From the NCBI GenBank assembly GCA_028277645.1, contig JANQFV010000044.1:52960-116959 (forward strand): a stretch of 64,000 nucleotides of DNA, read 5' to 3'. Origin of the DNA: Phycisphaerae bacterium. Its GTDB lineage: Bacteria > Planctomycetota > Phycisphaerae > UBA1845 > Fen-1342. The stretch's first letter is position 1; every line of letters begins with the position of its first letter. Made by a program: the position numbers and the translations under genes. A model generated the notes under the pieces. It made no database searches, was not told the DNA's origin, and saw nothing but the letters and a program-made list of their open reading frames with translations. This document shows, piece by piece, positions 20,745 to 31,116 of this stretch.

Positions 20745-22436
<1,692 letters not shown>

Positions 22437-22469
22437 TCATCGGTCGCCGCCCAAGCGGCGCCATCCGAT

Positions 22470-22503
22470 CCCCCTCCCTTTCAGGGAGGGGTTAGGGGAG
22501 GGT
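22470..22503. repeat. Dispersed palindromic repeat, copy 2
   Basis: CCCCTCCCTTTCAGGGAGGG followed by GTTAGGGGAGGGT, differing from copy 1 at only a few positions. It follows the rpoD stop codon by about 33 bp. Confidence 0.85.
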
Positions 22504-22595
22504 AGCTCGACCGGTTCTCTACGTATCGCTCGGCCTAGTCAGCCGCGTCAGTGTTCTACCGACACAAACTTGGTCCACGCCGTACAATCCACTAA

Positions 22596-23510
22596 ATGAA
22601 GGCAGACGGCGCGAACACCGCTGAATACCGACAGCGCCGCAAACGAGGTCGCCGTGTGCGTTGGGTGATACGGCTTACCGTTCTGCTCCTCGCGATTGGG
22701 TTGCTCAAGCTCGTGGGTCTCGACGGGAAATTTTACTATCCGAGCAAGGTGCAGTACGCACACCCGGACGAGCTGCGCCTCGCGTATGAGGATGTTCACT
22801 TCAAAACTAGCGACGGTCTCATGTTGCACGGCTGGTTTCTGCCGGCGAGGACCGAGCCGCGCGGTTTCGTCGTGCATTTTCACGGTAACGCTGCGAACGT
22901 GTCGGCGCACCTCGGTTTGGTCGAGTGGCTGCCCGATGCCGGCTATCATGTGCTGATGTTCGACTATCGCGGCTACGGCGAATCCGAAGGACGCGTCACG
23001 CGCGCCGGCACAATTCGCGACGGCCATGCGGCGATCGACTACGCGCTGACGCGCCCCGAAGCGCGCGACATACCACTGTTCGTGTACGGCCAGTCACTAG
23101 GCGGCGCGGTGGGCGTCGCGGTGGCGGCCGAGCGTGAGGAAGTCGCCGCGGTGGTGGCAGAGTCGACGTTCAGCGACTATCGCCGCATCGCCGCCCGACA
23201 CGCCCAGCGCATCTTTTTTTCAAAGTGGCTGTCGCGCGGCTTGGCCGGCCTGGCAATCTCCGACGGCTATGACCCGATCGACTTCGTCACGAAGATCGCC
23301 CCGCGACCGATCTTCATCATCGCCGCCGAAGACGATGAGATCTGCTTCGCCGACCTTGCGCAAGAGCTCTACGACGCGGCGAGTGAGCCAAAGGAATGGT
23401 GGCTCGTCCCGCAGGCCGAGCACCTGGGAATCCTCTTCGGCGCGCGCGAAGAATTGATCCACAGAATCACGACATTCTTCGCTACGGCCGTTGAAGGTAA
23501 CAGACAGTGA
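22596..23510 (+). CDS. Alpha/beta hydrolase with N-terminal membrane anchor
   Basis: A 304-aa serine hydrolase. Residues ~25-42 form a membrane anchor (IRLTVLLLAIGLLKLVG). The hydrolase core shows HFHGNAANVSAHLG (oxyanion HG), the nucleophile elbow GQSLGG, the acid in AAEDDEICF, and the catalytic His in AEHLG. The FDYRGYGESEGR segment is characteristic of the BEM46/YqkD-like group. The natural substrate is unknown. Confidence 0.88.
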   Translation: MKADGANTAEYRQRRKRGRRVRWVIRLTVLLLAIGLLKLVGLDGKFYYPSKVQYAHPDELRLAYEDVHFKTSDGLMLHGWFLPARTEPRGFVVHFHGNAANVSAHLGLVEWLPDAGYHVLMFDYRGYGESEGRVTRAGTIRDGHAAIDYALTRPEARDIPLFVYGQSLGGAVGVAVAAEREEVAAVVAESTFSDYRRIAARHAQRIFFSKWLSRGLAGLAISDGYDPIDFVTKIAPRPIFIIAAEDDEICFADLAQELYDAASEPKEWWLVPQAEHLGILFGAREELIHRITTFFATAVEGNRQ

Positions 23511-23520
23511 TTGCCCCTGT

Positions 23521-24195
23521 TTATGCCCGCCTCAACTGAAAGATCCGCGCTCGAATCGGACTGACCGTGCCGTTCAGGGCTACCTCGGCCGAACGTTCGT
23601 CGATGTTCAGGCCCGCCTCGCGGGCGGCCGCCGGAAAGTCGTCGGCGATTACGCGATATGGATCGCTGACCAGCGCGACCCCCTCCGGTGCAAGGTGCCG
23701 GTCGATGAACCTCGCGACGGGAATCAGGTTCCGCCGCTCGTACAGCACGTCCGCGGCCACGATCCTCATCGGCCGAACACAATTGTAACTATTTTTCCAA
23801 TCTATAGTTATCGTATTCGGCGTCCGGAGTTTATTGCGCCGGGCGTTCTCGACGACGAACGCCAGCGCATCCTCGTCATAGTCGCTGATCGTCACGTCGT
23901 ATCCGCGCGCCGCGGCGACTAGGCCGACGAGGCCCAGGCCTGCACCGATCTCTAACACCCCGAGATTCTGTTCGGGAGCGGTAACGGGCGGCCAGCTCGC
24001 TACGATGTCTGCGAGCACGAACGCTCCCGGCCAGAGGTCGGCCCAGTATGGCATGTACTCGTCCGCGTCGAAACGCGCCTCGACGCGCGGGTCGGTCAAG
24101 AGGTCTTCGTCGTCGTCCGGGACCAGCATGTCGAGCAGCACGTCGCCTATGCGCACCTGCTCGGACCGGACCCGATAGCCTCGAAACTCGCTCAC
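23521..24195 (-). CDS. Class I SAM-dependent methyltransferase
   Basis: A 224-aa methyltransferase. Motif I is VLEIGAGLGLVGLVAAARG; motif II includes VTISDYDEDALAFV; a later VAADVLYERRNLIPV fits the METTL/nicotinamide-N-methyltransferase-like group, many of which methylate protein lysines. The N-terminal YMPYWADLWPGAFVLADIVA is typical of that group too. The substrate is not known. Convergent with the hydrolase gene, 10 bp apart. Confidence 0.85.
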   Translation of the reverse strand: MSEFRGYRVRSEQVRIGDVLLDMLVPDDDEDLLTDPRVEARFDADEYMPYWADLWPGAFVLADIVASWPPVTAPEQNLGVLEIGAGLGLVGLVAAARGYDVTISDYDEDALAFVVENARRNKLRTPNTITIDWKNSYNCVRPMRIVAADVLYERRNLIPVARFIDRHLAPEGVALVSDPYRVIADDFPAAAREAGLNIDERSAEVALNGTVSPIRARIFQLRRA

Positions 24196-24311
24196 GACGT
24201 TTGTCCGTGTATTCGCGCGGCGACCGCGATACCATGGGCTATCGCGCGGCGACCGCCGATCTGTTGCACTGAGATTACCGCCGTGGGCCGCGTCGTGGCA
24301 ATTACTTGATC

Positions 24312-24863
24312 ATGGCAACCTATCCCGCCGAACACACGTCTGCCGCCCTACCGCCCTGCTCGCTGGTTCCGTTCGAACCACGCTGGGCGTCGTTGGTCGT
24401 GCGCTGGGTGCGCCCTGGGCGTGAGACGTATTGGCTGGCACCGAAATCGCGACCGCCGCTGACAGTCTCGGACGTTCTGTCATGGCAGGTACTTGGGCAT
24501 CGCGCGTTTATGCTCTTGCCGCAAGGCGAGGACGACCCGGTCGCGTACGGCGAAGTGAACCGGCTCAGCCGCGCGACCGGGCGCTATTGGCTAGGGCATT
24601 TGGTGGTGAATCAGGAGCGGCGCGGCGAAGGGTTTGGGTCGCAACTCGCGCGGAAGCTTCTGGCGTACGCCTTTGAGCGGTTGAATGCCAGCGAAGTATC
24701 GCTCGTGGTTTTTCCGGGGAACCGCCAAGCGATCGCGTGCTACGCCGCCGCCGGCATGGCCCCCGACGGCTACGAAGTACACGAGTTCGCGACGGCGGGT
24801 CGCGCAGAGCGGCTGATGCGGATGGCTGTCCGGCGGGAGGCCCCGTCTAGGATTTCTAGTTAG
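24312..24863 (+). CDS. GNAT-family acetyltransferase
   Basis: A 183-aa GNAT protein. The acetyl-CoA-binding motif is seen in YWLGHLVVNQERRGEGFGSQ (the RRGxGxG loop) followed by LARKLLAYAFERL. Then NRQAIACYAAAGMAPDGYEV corresponds to the C-terminal Ac-CoA/substrate region. The ATG at 24312 is the better start; TTG 24306 is in frame. The substrate is unknown and the gene stands alone. Confidence 0.85.
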   Translation: MATYPAEHTSAALPPCSLVPFEPRWASLVVRWVRPGRETYWLAPKSRPPLTVSDVLSWQVLGHRAFMLLPQGEDDPVAYGEVNRLSRATGRYWLGHLVVNQERRGEGFGSQLARKLLAYAFERLNASEVSLVVFPGNRQAIACYAAAGMAPDGYEVHEFATAGRAERLMRMAVRREAPSRISS

Positions 24864-24892
24864 AGCGCATTAAGCCAAACGCGTGTCAGCTC

Positions 24893-24908
24893 CGTTTCAC
24901 GTGAAACA
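24893..24908. promoter_or_regulatory. parS centromere site 1
   Basis: CGTTTCACGTGAAACA matches the bacterial parS consensus TGTTTCACGTGAAACA at 15 of 16 positions; the central 14 bases form a perfect palindrome. It lies just beyond the 3' end of the parB-containing operon. ParB family proteins bind this site and load on it as CTP-dependent clamps. Confidence 0.93.
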
Positions 24909-24914
24909 CAGTTG

Positions 24915-25787
24915 TCAGTCGGTTGGGTAGTTCGCAGGTCGGGCGAATACCCCAGCCTCGTATCCCACGGCGTTGTCGTCGCTGGATCGGCCCGGGAGAT
25001 CAACCTCGGCCGAGGTTCGATGCTCTAGCTCAATGTACTGTGTGGCTCCGAGCTCACGCATGGCTGCAACGAGCGCGGCGACTGCCCCCGCCCCACAGGC
25101 GTTGCGGTTTTCCGCTGCCTCGCTCATGAGGTCCTCTGCGCGTAGGCCCGCGATCAAGTCCACAAATCGCCGATCGTTGACTGACTTCGCCCACTGCAGC
25201 CCCGCGTCTCCGCGGCCGCGCGGCTCGAAGCCGAACGCGGGTCCGTAGTGTGTTAGATCGGTTGAGGCGAGAAAGGTGGCCGACCTGCCCGTATCGCGAA
25301 CGGCGCGAGCGCATGCAGCCCCGAATTCGATCGCATCCGGTGTCGGGCGCACGCTTACCGGCACGATGCGGGTGTGCGGCGAGAAATGGCGAATCATTGG
25401 TACCAGGACTTCCAGGGCGTGCTCGCCCCGGTGGGCAGCCGGGTCTGCTGTACCACGCGACCGGTCGCAGATGGTCTTAGCTAGCGGTTCATCGACGTCG
25501 ATAGTCCCTAGCGGTGTTTTCCATCCGCCGGCGGCGTACACGCTGGCGATGTTGCGATCGGGCGTGTGCACAGCGCCGAACGCGATGACTGTTTCGGGAT
25601 TGCTCCGACAGATCGACCGAATTGCCCGTGCGGCCAGTGCGCCGCTGAAGATCCAACCCGCGTGCGGGGCGACACACGCGATTCCCGCCGGATCAGCGGT
25701 GCGCTGCGGAAAGGACGCCAACATCTGTTCGCACGCTGCGCGGTTGTTGGGGTAGAAACGACCGGCGACGACGGGCGAGCGTGTCAT
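24915..25787 (-). CDS. MEMO1-family protein (AmmeMemoRadiSam system protein B-like)
   Basis: A 290-aa MEMO-family protein. MTRSPVVAGRFYPNNRAA and VAPHAGWIFSGALAARAI match the family N-terminus (usually PHAGYxYSG). The second histidine motif reads IAFGAVHTPDRN instead of the usual GPSHxxxxxG; STDLTHYGPAFGFEP is the third. The family is related to extradiol dioxygenases, but its reaction is not settled. The AmmeMemoRadiSam A and radical SAM partners are not nearby. It begins 4 bp after the parB stop, so it is probably co-transcribed with parB. Confidence 0.82.
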   Translation of the reverse strand: MTRSPVVAGRFYPNNRAACEQMLASFPQRTADPAGIACVAPHAGWIFSGALAARAIRSICRSNPETVIAFGAVHTPDRNIASVYAAGGWKTPLGTIDVDEPLAKTICDRSRGTADPAAHRGEHALEVLVPMIRHFSPHTRIVPVSVRPTPDAIEFGAACARAVRDTGRSATFLASTDLTHYGPAFGFEPRGRGDAGLQWAKSVNDRRFVDLIAGLRAEDLMSEAAENRNACGAGAVAALVAAMRELGATQYIELEHRTSAEVDLPGRSSDDNAVGYEAGVFARPANYPTD

Positions 25788-25791
25788 TTGG

Positions 25792-26697
25792 CTATTCCAA
25801 ATGGACGGAGGCGCCGAAATGCTCGGCCAATTGGTCGAACTGCTCCAGATTGGAAAACGTGACGACCAGGCGGCCGGAGTTCTTTCGACGGCCAGGATAC
25901 AGTCGAACCTTAAGACCAAGAGAACGGCTAAACGCCTCTTCGAGTTCGGCTAAGTGGGCCGGGTGATCAGCGCTCTTGGTGGGGCCGAATTGGCGTTTCG
26001 TTTCGCCGCTGGTGCGGACCAAGTTCTCTACCTGGCGCACAGACAGATTGCGGCGCACGGTGATGCGAGCGAGCGCGAGTTGTTGTTGTGGATGAGTGAC
26101 GCCTGCGAGGGCGCGGGCTTGGCCCATTCCAAGTTGCCCGGAGGCGAGCATCTCGCGGATTTCCTTCTGTAACTTCAAAAGTCGCAAATAGTTCGATACA
26201 TTGGCGCGGCTCTCGCCTAGTTGCTGGGCGAGCTCGTCCGCGGAACGGTCGAAGTTGTGGAGAAAGTGTTCGTATGCAGCGGCTCGCTCGAGCGGAGCCA
26301 GGTCCTGTCGTTGCAGGTTTTCGATGAGTGCGAGCCGAAAAGACTGTTCGGGATTTGCCTCGCGGATGACAGCGGGGATGGATTGGAGCTCCGCGAGGCG
26401 CGCGGCACGCCAACGTCGTTCACCTGCGATGAGTTCGTAGGACTGGGCGCCCAGTTGTCGAACGATGATGGGCTGGATCACGCCGTCGTTGCGGATTGAA
26501 GCAGCTAGTTCCGTAAGTGTCTCGTCGTCGAAGTGTGACCGTGGTTGGTTGGGGTTGGGCTGGACGTTGCTGATCGGGATTTCGAGAATACTCCCTGTGG
26601 TCGTTTCGGCTGCTTGGGCAGGTGTTCGGCCGGTAGTTGCTTTCGGTCTAATGAGTGCGCTGAGCCCTTTGCCGAGTCTGGGAACAGTCTTCGTCAT
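25792..26697 (-). CDS. parB: Chromosome-partitioning protein ParB
   Basis: A 301-aa ParB/Spo0J, a CTP-dependent DNA clamp that loads at parS and drives origin segregation. N-terminal RLGKGLSALI is the ParA-interacting segment. Then NPNQPR (ParB box 1), LIAGERRWRAAR (CTP/DNA contact), ALIENLQRQDLAPLE, and the HTH with ELAQQLGESRANVSNYLRLL. The C-terminal ~60 residues form the dimer domain. No ParA gene adjoins it. parS sites lie on both sides. The ATG at 26697 is chosen because the family begins near MTKTVPRLGKGL. Confidence 0.96.
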   Translation of the reverse strand: MTKTVPRLGKGLSALIRPKATTGRTPAQAAETTTGSILEIPISNVQPNPNQPRSHFDDETLTELAASIRNDGVIQPIIVRQLGAQSYELIAGERRWRAARLAELQSIPAVIREANPEQSFRLALIENLQRQDLAPLERAAAYEHFLHNFDRSADELAQQLGESRANVSNYLRLLKLQKEIREMLASGQLGMGQARALAGVTHPQQQLALARITVRRNLSVRQVENLVRTSGETKRQFGPTKSADHPAHLAELEEAFSRSLGLKVRLYPGRRKNSGRLVVTFSNLEQFDQLAEHFGASVHLE

Positions 26698-26759
26698 TGG
26701 GGGTTCCTCATTTGGTGGAAAGTCTCTGCGACACACCAGCCGACGTCAAGCGACAGGAC

Positions 26760-26775
26760 AGTTTCACGTGAAACA
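26760..26775. promoter_or_regulatory. parS centromere site 2
   Basis: AGTTTCACGTGAAACA matches TGTTTCACGTGAAACA at 15 of 16 positions. It lies 62 bp upstream of the parB start, at the edge of an AT-rich stretch (26776-26866), and may also serve in parB autoregulation. Confidence 0.93.
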
Positions 26776-26867
26776 GCGTTGTTAATAAAGGACAATAAGG
26801 CCAAAAACTACATAATAATACTTCTAGTTGGTATTGCTAACATAGGTATTATAGCTGTTCTTGGAGT
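26776..26867. other. AT-rich stretch beside parS site 2
   Basis: About 90 bases much richer in A/T than the rest of the window (runs such as ACATAATAATACTT and AACATAGGTATTATAG). I see no gene and no DnaA box in it. It may contain the parB promoter (minus strand), or be a DNA-unwinding region, but neither is shown. Confidence 0.35.
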
Positions 26868-27386
26868 TCAGGAATGGGCGTGTTCGCGGAATGACGCGAG
26901 CAGTTGCTGGTGGCGGCGCTTGTGTGCTCCGAAGCCGAGCGCGTCCATCTCGCGTTCGGCCACGTCGGGCTCGAGGCCATCGCGATGCACGCGGTACAGC
27001 GCGCAAAACAACAAGGTGCGCTGCTGTCCCAGGCGACAATGCACCATTACCGGCACGCGTTGCTCGTCATCGAACAACGCTAAGAACTGCTGCACCTGGT
27101 CGTCGGTCGGTGGGTTCTTGTGATTGCATGGAATCGTGACGAATGCCACGTTGTTCGCTTCGCAGACGGCGCGTTCGGCCTGTTCCCACGCATCCGGATC
27201 ATCGTCGCCGCGCGCGCCACGTAAGCTGACGACGGTGCGCAGCGACAAGCGCTCGATCAAGTCCTGTAGTTGGTCGGGGGTCGGTTGCCCACAGCGGTAC
27301 AGCACACCCTCGGCCACCACGCCGTAGTGCGCCAAGCCGTCAAACGGGGCGCGGAACAGGCGGCGGATGAAGCGGGGCACGTTCAT
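26868..27386 (-). CDS. PTP-like (dual-specificity type) phosphatase-domain protein
   Basis: A 172-aa protein with a Cys-dependent phosphatase signature, VMVHCRLGQQRTLLF (HCx2Gx2RT). The N-terminal part, DGLAHYGVVAEGVLYRCGQP, and the C-terminal EMDALGF are shared with the gene at 56174-56740, so the two are paralogues. The start at 27386 has a GGAGAA ribosome-binding site 6 bases upstream. The substrate is unknown; such domains act on phosphotyrosine, phospholipids or inositol phosphates. Confidence 0.8.
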   Translation of the reverse strand: MNVPRFIRRLFRAPFDGLAHYGVVAEGVLYRCGQPTPDQLQDLIERLSLRTVVSLRGARGDDDPDAWEQAERAVCEANNVAFVTIPCNHKNPPTDDQVQQFLALFDDEQRVPVMVHCRLGQQRTLLFCALYRVHRDGLEPDVAEREMDALGFGAHKRRHQQLLASFREHAHS

Positions 27387-27451
27387 CGGCCGTTCTCCGG
27401 AATCGTCTTCCACTCGTGCGGGCGGAGTCGTCGAGTCTCCCGTCGAACGGG

Positions 27452-28696
27452 TCAGGGCCGAGCGGTCAACTCAAACGTCGCGCGGTCCTCCGCCACCTTC
27501 TGCCCGAGTGTATCCGCAATGGTGATTTTTGCCACGTAACGGCCCGGTGAAAGTGACTCCGGAAGGCGGACTAGGCGGGGAATGAAGCAGTCGTGTCGCC
27601 GATTGCGGCAGCGGTCGACAATCTGGGGGTCCTTCAGTTCGACGACCACGTCGCCGGCGCGGTTGAGGATGGTGGTTGTCAGGTCGAAGACAGACCTGTA
27701 CTGGCCGTCGGCCTCGACCTCACTGACGAAGTCACCGACTTCACAGTACAGGACGAATTCGTTGGCCCGGCCGGCCAGGAAGCGCGGTGGTTCGATTGCA
27801 TCGTATTGCCCGAAGCTATACACGGTACTGCAGAGCACGAGGTTGTCGATCGATAGATCGCTAACTTGGCGTAAGGCGTCTTGAAGAACAGCGAGTTCCC
27901 GCGCGGCCGCCGTCGCGGCCCCTGACGGATCACCAATGTGCCCGGCGCGGATGACGATCAGGGCCTCGACGAAGCGGGCGGCGAGCTCCTGCTGCTCCGC
28001 GGTAACCAGCTCGAGCGGCGCGCGCGCCTCGTCATACTGACCCGCCAGCACGCACAACAGCCGGCGATCGAGCTGCTCGCGGAACGTGGCGTCCGGTGCG
28101 GCGGGGACTTGGTCGAGGAAGTCGCTGAGCGTGAGCGGGGCCACGTAGTCGGCTGCCGTCGCACTGTTGACGGCCGGCCGGCGCGGATCGACGGGGTGGA
28201 CATTGAGCGCCGGCGCAGCACGAACGGTGACCTCGCCGAGCACCGGGGCTTCTCCCGGGTTGTCGTCGGGGAGCGGGTCGATGGCCTTGTTCGGATCTTC
28301 CGCGTCCGTCGGCACCGCGGCCTCGTCTGGCGCCGTTGGCTGGCTCGCGGGCGCCGTTGTCACGGGAACGGGGTCGCCGATCGGCTCTTCGTCGATGGCC
28401 GTCCGAAACGGTACGGAGTCAGTGTCCAGCGGCGCCGGCCGCGCGCGGGTCCGCGCTTCGTCCACGCGCTGAATAAACTCCTCGATCGTGAGTGCGATGT
28501 TCTCTGTGGGCGCTGCCGGCGCAGGCTCGTCCGCGCTTTGTTCGACGATCTGTGGAGCTTCGTCGCGAGTGGGTTGTTCTTCGGCGGTGGTTTCGCGCTT
28601 GTGGTGCGCATTCGGCTGCTGTGTGTTCAATGCACAGCCGCCGACAATCAAAAGCGCGCAAACCCCCAGTGCCAGGGGAGTCTTCTTGGCATCCAT
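27452..28696 (-). CDS. Lipoprotein of unknown function
   Basis: A 414-aa predicted lipoprotein: MDAKKTPLALGVCALLIVGG then Cys, a lipobox of the LxGC type (IVGGC). Residues ~25-150 are Pro/Glu/Ala-rich and low complexity. The C-terminal ~200 residues look folded and end in a beta-rich segment (LVRLPESLSPGRYVAKITIA) typical of bacterial Ig-like or NPCBM-like domains. I do not recognise a known family. It is co-directional with holA downstream in the cluster order TPR-holA-lipoprotein-PTP; only the short gaps suggest an operon. Confidence 0.6.
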   Translation of the reverse strand: MDAKKTPLALGVCALLIVGGCALNTQQPNAHHKRETTAEEQPTRDEAPQIVEQSADEPAPAAPTENIALTIEEFIQRVDEARTRARPAPLDTDSVPFRTAIDEEPIGDPVPVTTAPASQPTAPDEAAVPTDAEDPNKAIDPLPDDNPGEAPVLGEVTVRAAPALNVHPVDPRRPAVNSATAADYVAPLTLSDFLDQVPAAPDATFREQLDRRLLCVLAGQYDEARAPLELVTAEQQELAARFVEALIVIRAGHIGDPSGAATAAARELAVLQDALRQVSDLSIDNLVLCSTVYSFGQYDAIEPPRFLAGRANEFVLYCEVGDFVSEVEADGQYRSVFDLTTTILNRAGDVVVELKDPQIVDRCRNRRHDCFIPRLVRLPESLSPGRYVAKITIADTLGQKVAEDRATFELTARP

Positions 28697-28717
28697 GCAC
28701 AACTCCAGCCAGGCTCG

Positions 28718-29716
28718 CTACCGGCCGGCTCCGGCCAAGCGGACGAGCAGGGTCTCGACACCGGTTTCTATCGACCGGGTGCCGGACTTGGCTTGCGAGT
28801 CTAGTTGGGCGATGGACGCCAGCGCGGCGAGCAGGCGGCGGGGTGATTGGCGGCGCAGCAAGGATTCCGCGTCGCGCGGGCGCCCCCACATCATCAGCTT
28901 GCCGGCCACCGCGTTATCGGAATCTCCGTCCGAGCGCATCCGGTGCGCCCCGAGCCACCGGCGAACGACAAATGCCATGCCACCCACCGCTTTGTAGATT
29001 GCGTTGGGATCAGTTGCGAGTGTTTCCCGCCAGAGGCGCAACGCGTTCGGCAGGCGCCCCAGCGCGGCAGCATCCATGACCGCGAAAATCTTCTCTTCGC
29101 GGCTTTGCCCGACCAACGTGCCAACGTCCTGCGCCGTGATCTCGGCGCGCTCCGCCGCATAGAGGGCCAGCTTCTCAATCTCGGCAGCGAGTGTACCACT
29201 CTCCTGGCCGACCAGATCCACCAAGCGGGCCGCGGCTTCAAGCTCGATGCGTTTGTTGCGCGCCGCGGCCTCGTCAACGACGAAGCGCACCAGAGCTCCG
29301 CCGCCGAGTTTCTTGCACTCGTGTGTCTCACCGTCGTTTGCGACAACGAGCTTGTGCAGCTTCGTGTTCTTCGGGAAGCTGCGGCACTCCATGACGAGCA
29401 CGCCGGTCGCGGAGGGGGCTTGGACATATGTTTCGAGCCGCTCGCGATGTTGGGAGATGAAGCCGTCGGCTTCGCGGATCAGCACAACGCGGCGATCGGA
29501 TAGGAAAGGCAGGGTTGCCAAGTCCTCCAGCACACGTGCAAGCGTCGGGCCGCCCTGGTCTTCTTTCTGGCTGCCGTCGAAGCTGGAGAGTGCGAGCGAG
29601 CGGTCGACTTCCGGGGGGAGTAGATTGTCGAGCGCTTCGGTCAGGACGTGCGACTTCCGATGCTCGTCATCGCCGTAAACGACGATCGTCGGAGGGGGAT
29701 TCGTCTGTTTCGTCAT
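28718..29716 (-). CDS. holA: DNA polymerase III delta subunit
   Basis: A 332-aa clamp-loader delta subunit. Recognised from the overall pattern: TIVVYGDDEHRKSHVLTEAL at the N-terminus, SDRRVVLIREADGF, the central VDLVGQESGTLAAEIEKLAL with an AEITAQDVGTLVG segment, and the C-terminal helical domain (SLLRRQSPRRLLAALASIAQ then LDSQAKSG). Delta opens the beta clamp during loading. The ATG at 29716 lies inside the 3' end of the upstream TPR gene, a 50-bp overlap. Divergent enough that I rely on several weak motifs together. Confidence 0.8.
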   Translation of the reverse strand: MTKQTNPPPTIVVYGDDEHRKSHVLTEALDNLLPPEVDRSLALSSFDGSQKEDQGGPTLARVLEDLATLPFLSDRRVVLIREADGFISQHRERLETYVQAPSATGVLVMECRSFPKNTKLHKLVVANDGETHECKKLGGGALVRFVVDEAAARNKRIELEAAARLVDLVGQESGTLAAEIEKLALYAAERAEITAQDVGTLVGQSREEKIFAVMDAAALGRLPNALRLWRETLATDPNAIYKAVGGMAFVVRRWLGAHRMRSDGDSDNAVAGKLMMWGRPRDAESLLRRQSPRRLLAALASIAQLDSQAKSGTRSIETGVETLLVRLAGAGR

Positions 29717-30995
29717 ATTCTGACCGCTTCGATTCTTCGGGCGTCCCAGGCGGTAGCCAGTGCTGAAATTGTTCCAGGCGGCGTTGGGCTCGGGCGCGAA
29801 TCTCGTCTGTGGTGTCTGCGGCTTTGATGGCCCGCTGCCAGGCGGCGGTCGCGTCAAGTGCGTTGCCGAGCCGGTGCTCGATGTCGCCGCTACGGAGCCA
29901 GACCAAGCCGGAATCGGGCGTTAGGACCAGAAGTTGCCGCAGATAGTCTCGCGCGGGAGCGTACCGCTTTTGGGTGGCGGCCACCAGTGCGAGCCCGTCA
30001 AGGGCGCCGATGTGGTTGGGCTGGAGTTCCAGGGCTTGCGCGAAGCGGTCATGCGCGTCTTCGTATTCCCGCAAGCGATAGAGCACACTGCCGGAGTCGA
30101 CGAGAAGATCGGGGTCGTACGGCGCAAGGGCAAGCGCGTCTGCGAAGCGCGCGGCAGCGAGCGCGAAGCGGCCCTGCTGAACGAACTGGGCCGCAAGGCT
30201 GCGGAGCTGTTCGAGCTCGGCGGGATCAACGTCGACGCTCGGATCCGGCTCATCGGGTTCGATGGGCTCTGTGCCGGTGTTGCGCAGCACTTCCGCCGGC
30301 ACAAGCGTGCCGTACATCAGGCACTGCGGCAGGTGGCCTTCGTCGACGAGTTCGCTTAGCGGCACGCGCGCCGCGAGCTCGATGGTAAGCGGGGCGCTTC
30401 GGGAGCGATTTCCGGCTTTGTCGGCGACGAGCACGCATATCTCGATGCTCCCGGCCACAAATCCCGGTGGTGACCAGAGCAGGTAGTCGCCGTCCGAGAC
30501 GGCGGCACCGCCATCGCGCCAGTTGCTGTCGGCGTCGCGGAAGAAGACACGGGTGCCGTCTGCGGCGAAGTTCTCCTCGATCAGGCTGGAGTTCAGCCGA
30601 ATTCGCTTTTCTCCGGAATCGCGCGTAACCTGTTTGTAATCATGGAGTTGTATCGTTGGAGGCGCTGTGTCTACCACGACGGTGGCGCATGCTTCAGAAC
30701 CGCTCACAGGCGGCGGAGCGCTGTCGCCGTGCTCGTTGCTGAGCACAACGTAGAAATCGTGCCATCCGTCGCTAAGCTCTTTGCAGGAAATGGTATATGT
30801 GCCGATTCGTTCCGCGGCCGCAGGCCCCCACGTCTGGCGCCGGTCGGTCGAGACCCAGACCACTACGTCGGTTGCCTCCCCATTCAGTGCCTCGAACTCA
30901 AGCTGCACTTCGGGCGTCGAAACGTAGCGAGGTTCGGCTGCCGAGGCTGCTAGCGCGCTGCTCAGGCCGCATACGATGTAAAGTAACTTGCGCAT
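29667..30995 (-). CDS. Secreted TPR-repeat protein
   Basis: A 442-aa protein with signal peptide MRKLLYIVCGLSSALAASAA. Residues ~25-220 form beta-rich, Ig-like regions (STPEVQLEFEALNGEATDVV, DTAPPTIQLHDYKQV). Residues ~270-410 carry TPR repeats, e.g. FVQQGRFALAAARFADALAL, YREYEDAHDRFAQALELQP-like text and PARDYLRQLLVLTPDSGLVW. The C-terminal tail is acidic and Ser/Asp-rich. Probably a periplasmic or surface scaffold; the binding partner is unknown. The start was set at 30995 because the signal peptide begins there. Confidence 0.78.
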   Translation of the reverse strand: MRKLLYIVCGLSSALAASAAEPRYVSTPEVQLEFEALNGEATDVVVWVSTDRRQTWGPAAAERIGTYTISCKELSDGWHDFYVVLSNEHGDSAPPPVSGSEACATVVVDTAPPTIQLHDYKQVTRDSGEKRIRLNSSLIEENFAADGTRVFFRDADSNWRDGGAAVSDGDYLLWSPPGFVAGSIEICVLVADKAGNRSRSAPLTIELAARVPLSELVDEGHLPQCLMYGTLVPAEVLRNTGTEPIEPDEPDPSVDVDPAELEQLRSLAAQFVQQGRFALAAARFADALALAPYDPDLLVDSGSVLYRLREYEDAHDRFAQALELQPNHIGALDGLALVAATQKRYAPARDYLRQLLVLTPDSGLVWLRSGDIEHRLGNALDATAAWQRAIKAADTTDEIRARAQRRLEQFQHWLPPGTPEESKRSEYDETDESPSDDRRLRR

Positions 30996-31116
30996 TGGGT
31001 ACACACCTGCTGTTCGGTCGCTCTGATCTCGATATCGGCGGCCTCTGCCGGACGGCGCAGGTGTTGCCCGCAGTGGCGCGGCGGGTGCGCGTCGTGCGCA
31101 CGCAGTCAGGTGATGT

